DNA of 64,000 nucleotides from Rhizopus arrhizus (Eukaryota > Mucoromycota > Mucoromycetes > Mucorales > Rhizopodaceae): assembly GCA_024220505.1 (NCBI GenBank), contig JAKZZE010000001.1, positions 1,488,001 to 1,552,000 of the forward strand, written 5' to 3'. The position numbers were made by a program, and so were the translations under genes. How positions within the stretch are numbered: the first letter of the stretch is position 1; every line of letters starts with the position of its first letter. Shown here piece by piece: positions 58,113 to 64,000 of the stretch. The notes under the pieces were generated by a model, which was not told the origin of the DNA, searched no databases, and saw nothing but the letters and a program-made list of their open reading frames with translations.

Positions 58113-58559
58113 TTAAAGGGAACTGCAAACGAAGGAGGTATCGTATGTATAATCGGGAGATAAGATATCTGAAGTTTCTTCATAAGTATGTCCTATACTC
58201 TCAATCATTGCATTACGCCATGCAAACGCGTTTTTCATTTTATTAAAAATTGACTTGAGTTTATCTGATAAAGTTGGAGCTTTTAACTTCGCGTGAGTAT
58301 TGTGAACATAAATGTAACTATCTATCAAACGTAGAGAATCAAACTTTGACGACGCTTTGTGAAAGAGAGTTATAAACAGGGTTGGTGTTTTTTCACTTTT
58401 TGTTTTGTGGCTATTTCTGTATATTTTTATGATGTCTTCCTCTATCTTTTCTACAACACATGCTGAGAATGGTTGGTTCCGATAAACCACCACAAAAACT
58501 ACACTATCAGACTTGTGTCGATTCGATTTCGAACCATTTCGAGGATAATTTTGAAGCAT
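58113..58559 (-). CDS. Hypothetical protein, 148 residues
   Basis: A single open frame from ATG 58559. The sequence is protein-like: VVFVVVYRNQPFSACVVEKI could be a beta-alpha unit, followed by a basic Lys-rich region and a Ser/Thr/Tyr-rich C-terminus (ETSDILSPDYTYDTSF). There is no signal peptide or known motif. It lies 164 bp beyond the MITE and 654 bp from the elongase gene. It may be a lineage-specific gene or a repeat-derived frame. Confidence 0.4.
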   Translation of the reverse strand: MLQNYPRNGSKSNRHKSDSVVFVVVYRNQPFSACVVEKIEEDIIKIYRNSHKTKSEKTPTLFITLFHKASSKFDSLRLIDSYIYVHNTHAKLKAPTLSDKLKSIFNKMKNAFAWRNAMIESIGHTYEETSDILSPDYTYDTSFVCSSL

Positions 58560-59213
58560 GCATCATGAATAATGCGCTTAAGATAGGTACGGCCATTGAA
58601 GATGCGCATGTACGCTTATAAAATTCTTTTGTCACTAAAAGACTATTATATTCCAATAAGTTTAGACTTAAAAAAAGAAGTCATTTTTCATGTTTAATTA
58701 TAATAAGGATAAAAAAAACTTTCAAGTTGTTCAGTATGGTTTCAACAGTCAACAGGCTGTAATGAACGTTGGTATCGAATTCTCCAATTGGAATGACAGA
58801 TATACGTACTAGGTGTCTTAAATATTTAGGTTTCTTTAATAAAGAAAAATAAGGGATAACTATATTATCTAAACAATAAAACTAATTGTTACAAGTACGT
58901 ATTTTCAGTTGAAACTTTACCAATAATGTTACACAGGGTACCGGAGGTATCGACCGACTACCGGTTTATCTTTTAAAAGACTCTGATCTGGAAAAAATAA
59001 TTTGCCTTTTGTATCCCTGAAAATCATACAATCATCCCCAAAAAAATTAGTTTGTTTACAATATATGTAATCGCGCTGATGCAATTTTTTTTTATTACTT
59101 TTTTAAAAAGAACATCTAAATCTAAAACAGCTTTAATAAAAAAAAATGTAAATATGTATATGAGTATATATGTAAATATATTTGACGCGATCGGGTAAGC
59201 GGAAACAGCTTCA
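58560..59213. other. Intergenic, nothing recognised
   Basis: AT-rich spacer containing the 3' flank of the elongase gene and the 5' flank of the hypothetical gene. Confidence 0.4.
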
Positions 59214-60300
59214 TTAGATTTTCTTGCTTTTCCTGGTAGTGTCGGTCTTTGTTGCAGGAGTCTTTGCAGCAACGTTCTTCTTTTTGTAAGTGATTCTGTA
59301 AAAGTTAATAAACAACAGAAGATACGACGTCAATATGGCACAACCAAAAGCAGCAGCACTCTCAGTTCCAGCACAAGTACCAAAGTTAGGCAAATAGTTG
59401 TTATAAGTGTAGGCATAGTATGAGTAAGTACAGGTGTAGATGACAATAAGATCGATAATAAACTGGATAATTTGCATAGTAGTAAGATATTGCTTCCACC
59501 AGATTTTAGCACCGGAAGCTGTACGGAAGTAGTAATAATACATCAAAACGTGTACAGTCAAGTTAAGTACAATAGGCACCCAAGACTATGTACAAAATTT
59601 GATTCATAAGCATCGTACTTGTCACATAAAAGTTTTTGTGTATACTTACAACAGTGGTTCTACCAACAAGCTGAGTGTAGCACAAGGCCATTGTCATACT
59701 GTGGTGGAAATAGTGCAAAAATTCTATGTTTCAACAATGTTAATCAAATGCTTTCTCTATCATCATAGTTCCTTTACCAAGTTTTTTCTTTTTTAAGACT
59801 AAAAAGACAGTATCGACAAGTTCGTAATACTTGACCAAGTAGTTGAGATAGTATAACAACTCCAATTCCTGAGTCCATGCTTGTTCGGAGCAAATAGTAT
59901 AATACAAGCCGTGGCGGAACAATTTGGGAAAAAGCTGTTCAATTGTCAAAACAAGAAGAACAAAAGAAATTACAGTCAAAAATAAGTTGTGGATTTGATT
60001 AAGAGTTTTGCATTTCATCGGAGACGCGTTTTGAAGCAAGAACTGTCCACCAAAAATCACAACAAAATAAGTAATACATCCGATAACAACTAAGATACAG
60101 TATATAATTTAATCTATGTGGTCTCTATATCACTTTTCTAGATCAAACTTACCTTCATTTAAAGTAGAAAGAGGGGTAATGCCTTTAATAAAATGGAAAT
60201 CTGTAGCTGGTTTACCAACAATAAATGTATATAACTGATTAAAATAATCAAATAAATAAACTCCAAAGGGTTGCTCTGGGCTGAATTCGACAAAAGACAT
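59214..60300 (-). CDS. Fatty-acid elongase (ELO family, 3-ketoacyl-CoA synthase)
   Basis: Exons 60153-60300, 59778-60089, 59650-59723 and 59214-59585 join to 301 residues. The ELO histidine box HYFHH (in FLHYFHHSMTMAL) sits in the third exon. KYYELVDTVFLVLKKK comes just before it and VHVLMYYYYFRTASG after it; all three are family signatures. Several hydrophobic helices indicate an ER multi-pass membrane protein. It performs the condensing step in fatty-acid elongation. The Lys-rich C-terminus (TRKSKKI) resembles a dilysine ER-retrieval signal. It is divergent from Coq1 with 222 bp between start codons. Confidence 0.94.
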
Positions 60301-60522
60301 GCTTTGTTATAGAACAAAAGAGAAACAGGGAAATAGTAAACAAGGCTCTCATTTAAATCAGTAAAACACGGAGATTAAAACTCACCAAAAAAAATACGGG
60401 TATATTTAGCCGCCATTGCTTTATCAAAGGTGGCTTGTCGAATTGTTTGGCGGTGAAACATTACTCAGCAACCAAAGAGGGTCCCCTTGTCTTCAAACAG
60501 CTATTGTTGAATTCTTACAACA

Positions 60523-62058
60523 ATGCATAAACTAATTGTACGGTCAAAATCAAGAATAGGAACAGCCATTTTTTTGAAAAAATCAGGCCTTCATTCCAGC
60601 CGTGGCATTCTTGCTTCAGCAAAAGATCAGCAACACGACATTACGCCTTTAGAAAAAATCAGCAGCGGCTTACATTCAATAAAAAACAGTATTTTAGATT
60701 CTGGGCCTTTGAAAAATCTGACAACTGATAAGAGACCATTTACAGGAAAGCCAGAGAATTGGGGCCAGGCTATACGTGAAGCACAAAGCCTGGTACAAAC
60801 TACAGAGAATGAACGCACCATTGATCCAGCCAAACTTGTGGAAAGAGACTTGGGAGGAATAAAGTCAAACATTACAAAGCTTCTGTACAGTAACCATCCA
60901 TTCCTGAACAAGGTTGCCAAACATTACTTTAGTGGAGAGGGAAAACACGTGAGACCACTGTTGGTGCTCTTGATTGCCCAAGCAACCAGTATTGCCGAGA
61001 AAAAATCACCAAAAAAAACCGTAGACTATATATCAATTGACACGCCGATATCAGAAGGATTGAAAAACATTACAACTGATGACACGTTTGATAGACAGAT
61101 TCATTATACACCGTATGTAACCGAACAAGGCTGTACTATTTTGCCAACACAACGACGTTTAGCTGAAATTTCGGAAATGATACATACAGCTTCTTTATTA
61201 CATGACGACGTGATCGACGCCTCTATGACTCGACGAAATTTACCTTCTGCAAATGCTAGTTTTGGTAACAAGATGGCTATTCTTGGAGGAGATTTTTTGC
61301 TTGCGCGTGCTTCAGTGGCATTGGCAAGATTACGAAACAGCGAGTGTATTGAGTTGATGGCAACCTGTATTGCTAACTTAGTGGAAGGAGAGTTTATGCA
61401 GTTGAAAAATACCAAAGATGACAAAAGTTCTGGGAAAGCGAAAAAGCTGAGCACTTTTGACCATTATATGGAAAAGACCTATATGAAAACAGGAAGCTTA
61501 ATCGCTCTTAGTTGTAAAGCCTCTGCCGTATTAGGGGATACTACAGATGAAGTTGCTACAATCGCTTTTGATTTTGGCAAGAACTTGGGTTTAGCATTTC
61601 AGGTAATAAGATACAGTGTTTATATGCTTTGGTATATGTCTCATATTTTTATGTATTTTAGCTTATTGATGACATGCTTGATTTTACAGTGACTGCAGCA
61701 GAACTTGGTAAGCCCTCTGGTGCAGATCTTAAATTAGGATTGGCTACAGCTCCTGTATTGTTTGCTTGGGAAGAATATCCAGAATTAGAGCCATTAATTA
61801 AACGAAAGTTTTCAGAAAAGGGGGATGAAGAAAGAGTTAGTGTTTTTCATTAAATGAAAGCTACGATTTTATTTACTTAACTCATTTAATTTGTAGGCAA
61901 GGGATTTAGTTTATAGAAGTGACGGTCTTAAAAAGACTTTAGATCTAGCTACTTTACATTGCAAATATGCGATTGAGTCATTGAACAAGCTTCCTGCTTC
62001 TGATGCAAGGTCTGCTCTTATCCAAATTACTGAAAAACTTCTTACTAGAAAATCATAA
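60523..62058 (+). CDS. COQ1: Trans-polyprenyl diphosphate synthase of ubiquinone synthesis (Coq1)
   Basis: Exons 60523-61602, 61662-61835 and 61897-62058 give 471 residues. A basic, Ser-rich presequence points to mitochondria. The first aspartate-rich motif is LLHDDVID (about residue 227) with the chain-length region before it; the second is LIDDMLD (about 361-367), split from its helix by intron 1. GKHVRPLLVLL is the conserved GKxxRP site for isopentenyl diphosphate. The enzyme makes the long isoprenoid tail of ubiquinone. Some 45 residues of polar sequence (about 155-200) are inserted after the GKxxRP region. The promoter is shared with the elongase gene. Confidence 0.92.
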
Positions 62059-62478
62059 CTTGACACACGGCCTTTTATTTTTCTTTGCTATACTTAAACA
62101 AATTTGCATTCATAGAAATCATAAGAAGCAACCCCTTGTATGGAATTTTATAAAAGAAATACCCTTTTTATCATACAATGTTAGGACGTCAATTGTCAGT
62201 AACATACAAATGACATAAAAGAAAGTTTATGAGTTTGTAAGAGTTGATTGATTGCTAAAAACTGTTTATTTCATGTTCTTTTAAAATCAACTGCAGTATA
62301 AGTTGATGCTACAAAGTTCTAGATTGCTGTGTCCTTTATATCTATTTCCAATAACGTTATTTTGCAATCACCATTATTAGTTTTATGACATGTTTTGCTT
62401 TATGGAAGAGAAATCTAACATGACATGATCTATTATACACTAATTTGTGAAAACAGTATATAATAGATCACCTAGACA
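62059..62478. other. Intergenic, nothing recognised
   Basis: AT-rich 3' flank of the Coq1 gene, without open frames of note. Confidence 0.35.
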
Positions 62479-62830
62479 TTTTACCCTTGATCCCCTAAGA
62501 GGTTTTTAGCTTCCACTCATTTTCTTTTGAGCCGACCCGGGCAAAAACGATGAAAACTAAATCATCATGCGCACATTTGGGATTTAATTTTATTTGTAAA
62601 TAAAGTAAATATTTAAGCGTATAATAAATAATCTCAACTCTAATGTTTCTAACACTTGCACCCATTTTCCTTCCTTCCCTATCAGTTTTACCCTTAATTT
62701 CATAAAGAGGTTTTTTAGCTTCCATTCCCTCTTCTGATCTGCCTCGGGCGAAAACGATGTGTAATTGGACATTGTTCGCTTAATTGAGGTTTAAATTATT
62801 TATAAATAAGATTCTTGTTTAAAAGTAAAT
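62479..62830 (+). mobile_element. Two tandem LINE 3'-end remnants
   Basis: Two related units begin TTTTACCCTT at about 62479 and 62689. Each carries AAGAGGTTTTT-AGCTTCCA, a C/G-rich core (GACCCGGGC and CCTCGGGCG), and an A/T-rich end with TTATTTGTAAATAA or TTATTTATAAATAA. Order and motifs match, in opposite orientation, the 3' regions of the retroelements at 1512-3443. No coding sequence remains. Confidence 0.45.
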
Positions 62831-62914
62831 AGATCAATATCAGAACCTTGTTTATTGAAATAATTGAATAGAGTATTCAAAATTCTTTGAAGTAGAGATA
62901 AAATAAATATTTTT

Positions 62915-62957
62915 GAATACTGCGGTTAAGAATACTGCGGTTGAGGAAACTGTGGTT
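62915..62957. repeat. Three tandem 14-15 bp units
   Basis: GAATACTGCGGTTAA, GAATACTGCGGTTGA and GGAAACTGTGGTTA lie head to tail, about 185 bp upstream of the ODC TATA box. Function unknown; they could bind a transcription factor. Confidence 0.5.
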
Positions 62958-63138
62958 ATATATCGTAACAACCGGATAATTTTTCTGTAATTGAATATTA
63001 CAGTCTTTTTAAGAAAGAAAAAAAAAAAAAAATTTCTTTTGCTTTTTACCTTTTTTATCTTCGCAGAAGAAAAGAAAAGAAAAAAAAAACTTGCGTTTAT
63101 TTACATCCAACAGCAAAAGAGGCTCAAAACAACTCGAA

Positions 63139-63149
63139 TTATATATAAA
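63139..63149 (+). promoter_or_regulatory. TATA box of the ornithine decarboxylase gene
   Basis: TTATATATAAA lies 374 bp before the start codon at 63523. Transcription would begin near 63170-63185 and give a leader of about 340 bases that contains no AUG. Confidence 0.5.
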
Positions 63150-63219
63150 CAACACCTTCTTCCCAAACTTTTTATTAACTTTTGCTGTTATACTCCTTCA
63201 GAAAGTATTTACAGCTCTC

Positions 63220-63360
63220 ATTTATTTTATTTTTCCCTTTAATCTTACCACTTCTCGGACTGCGATAAAGCTCAGTCCGTCCCTGCCCATCACGGCTACA
63301 GAAACAAGACTAGTAGACAGCTTATTTGACCGACGGGGCTTCCCTCCTTGGCTTTCCTGA
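63220..63360 (+). promoter_or_regulatory. AUG-less upstream ORF of ODC with C-terminal FPPWLS
   Basis: One reading frame in the leader is open up to TGA at 63358-63360 and ends RRGFPPWLS, 162 bases before the main start codon. It has no in-frame AUG. Possible near-cognate starts downstream of the TATA box are AUU at 63220 and 63229, AUA at 63265, AUC at 63289 and ACG at 63292 (A at -3, G at +4). Conserved non-AUG upstream ORFs that repress translation when polyamines are abundant are known in ODC and antizyme-inhibitor mRNAs, and a Pro-Pro-Trp end is the stalling motif in the vertebrate case. Start position is uncertain. Confidence 0.65.
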
Positions 63361-63522
63361 AACTTTTACGTCAAGGGAAATAAACCTCATAATTAAATTA
63401 CAAATTTTTGCCTCGCAACCCTGGTAAAAAAAATTTTCAGTACAACACAACCTCTCTCCTCAACCATCGATCGAACTTCCAATACTTTACTATTATCGCT
63501 ACTCACTCACACCTCTTTAAAC

Positions 63523-64000
63523 ATGCCTTCTCATCTTGAAACTATTATTTTGAATCCCTCCTCTGATATGGTTAACTTAATCAAGTCTGTACCTTCTCCT
63601 GATGTATGCATTAACAACTCCCCTGTGGAACAGATTGCTCGGGAAAAAATACAATCTATTTCCAATCAGAAATGGGAATCTGACCAAGAAAATGCTTTCT
63701 TTGTTGGTGATTTGGGTGAAGTATTTCGTCAGCATTTGCGCTGGAAAGCTTTACTCCCTCGTATTGAACCTTTTTTTGGTAAGTCCTGCGTTAGGTATGT
63801 AGATCTTGAAGTCTTATACTTACGATTTTATTTTTTTTAGCTGTCAAATGTAACCCTGATCCCATGGTTATCAAGTTGTTAGCATCCTTAGGACTTGGTT
63901 TTGATTGCGCTTCTAAAGCTGAAATTCAACAAGTGTTGAACAGTGGTGTCGAGCCTAGTCGTATTATTTATGCTAACCCTTGCAAGCAAGCTTCCTTTAT
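63523..64000 (+). CDS. Ornithine decarboxylase, N-terminal part
   Basis: Exon 1 is 63523-63778; exon 2 starts at 63841 and continues past the window end. The visible 138 residues include [20 protein letters not shown], then [14 protein letters not shown] with the PLP-binding lysine near residue 88, and [13 protein letters not shown]. This is the fold-type III barrel start of eukaryotic ODC, which makes putrescine from ornithine as the first step of polyamine synthesis. The sequence after [10 protein letters not shown] lies outside. Its long AUG-free leader carries a PPW-ending upstream frame, suggesting translational feedback by polyamines. Confidence 0.93.

Noticed and set aside
63091..63222. 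Upstream part of the frame preceding the ODC uORF, read as a longer protein
   Set aside because: It begins without ATG and overlaps the TATA box, so it is probably not transcribed; only the part after about 63180 is considered.
1..64000. tRNA, rRNA and CRISPR loci
   Set aside because: I looked for cloverleaf and B-box-like signatures, rRNA cores and regular repeat-spacer patterns and found none I could support by eye.

Overview
The window is nuclear DNA from an AT-rich fungus, most likely a Mucoromycota (Mucorales-type) species. The genes are small and intron-dense: introns are mostly about 45-110 bp with GT(A/T)... donors, and several exons are under 35 nt. The proteins are typically fungal: a GPI-type chitin deacetylase, an SPX phosphate transporter, a GH28 polygalacturonase, Coq1, Get3 and Ydj1-type DnaJ. 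The repeats are degenerate non-LTR retrotransposons and Tc1/mariner transposons. I rebuilt spliced models by hand. Wherever I give exons, their lengths sum to a multiple of three and the joined frame carries the expected family motifs.

Layout. 1-9120 is an accessory, transposon-rich block interrupted by one Rho GTPase gene. It holds a tandem row of three retroelements, each bounded by the same 12-13 bp sequence; a decayed Tc1-like transposase; and a 3365-bp DNA transposon with perfect 28-bp terminal inverted repeats that contains an unrelated gene tail and a retroelement fragment. 9569-34288 is dense housekeeping DNA: HIT protein, bacterial-type Fe-S L-serine dehydratase, alpha/beta hydrolase, Nup54/57, chitin deacetylase, a C-terminally short Gea/GBF1-type Arf-GEF, a two-helix membrane protein, the complex III assembly factor Mzm1, a coiled-coil protein, Get3, DnaJ, a membrane GNAT and the SPX/DASS transporter. 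34289-40036 is a 5.7-kb stretch with no recognisable gene. 40037-51416 holds polygalacturonase, mitochondrial S16, an AtuA-like protein, a rhodanese-persulfide dioxygenase fusion, a Ste20-like kinase and a heme-thiolate peroxidase. After another 2.8-kb empty stretch come a class II histone deacetylase, a mariner-like MITE, a fatty-acid elongase, Coq1 and the start of ornithine decarboxylase (ODC).

How the genes relate. Mitochondrial functions recur (Mzm1, S16, Coq1, persulfide dioxygenase, probably serine dehydratase), but there is no clustering by pathway. Get3 and DnaJ, both concerned with protein targeting and folding, are adjacent and only 97 bp apart. Mzm1/coiled-coil and Elo/Coq1 are divergent pairs with short shared promoters.

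The most notable signals are: an AUG-less upstream ORF ending in Phe-Pro-Pro-Trp in the ODC leader; repeated retroelement insertion at one target sequence, including an ORF1-only element; the perfect-TIR transposon with captured cargo; paired CACGTG boxes before the phosphate transporter; a GC-AG intron in the serine dehydratase; and the rhodanese-first persulfide dioxygenase fusion.
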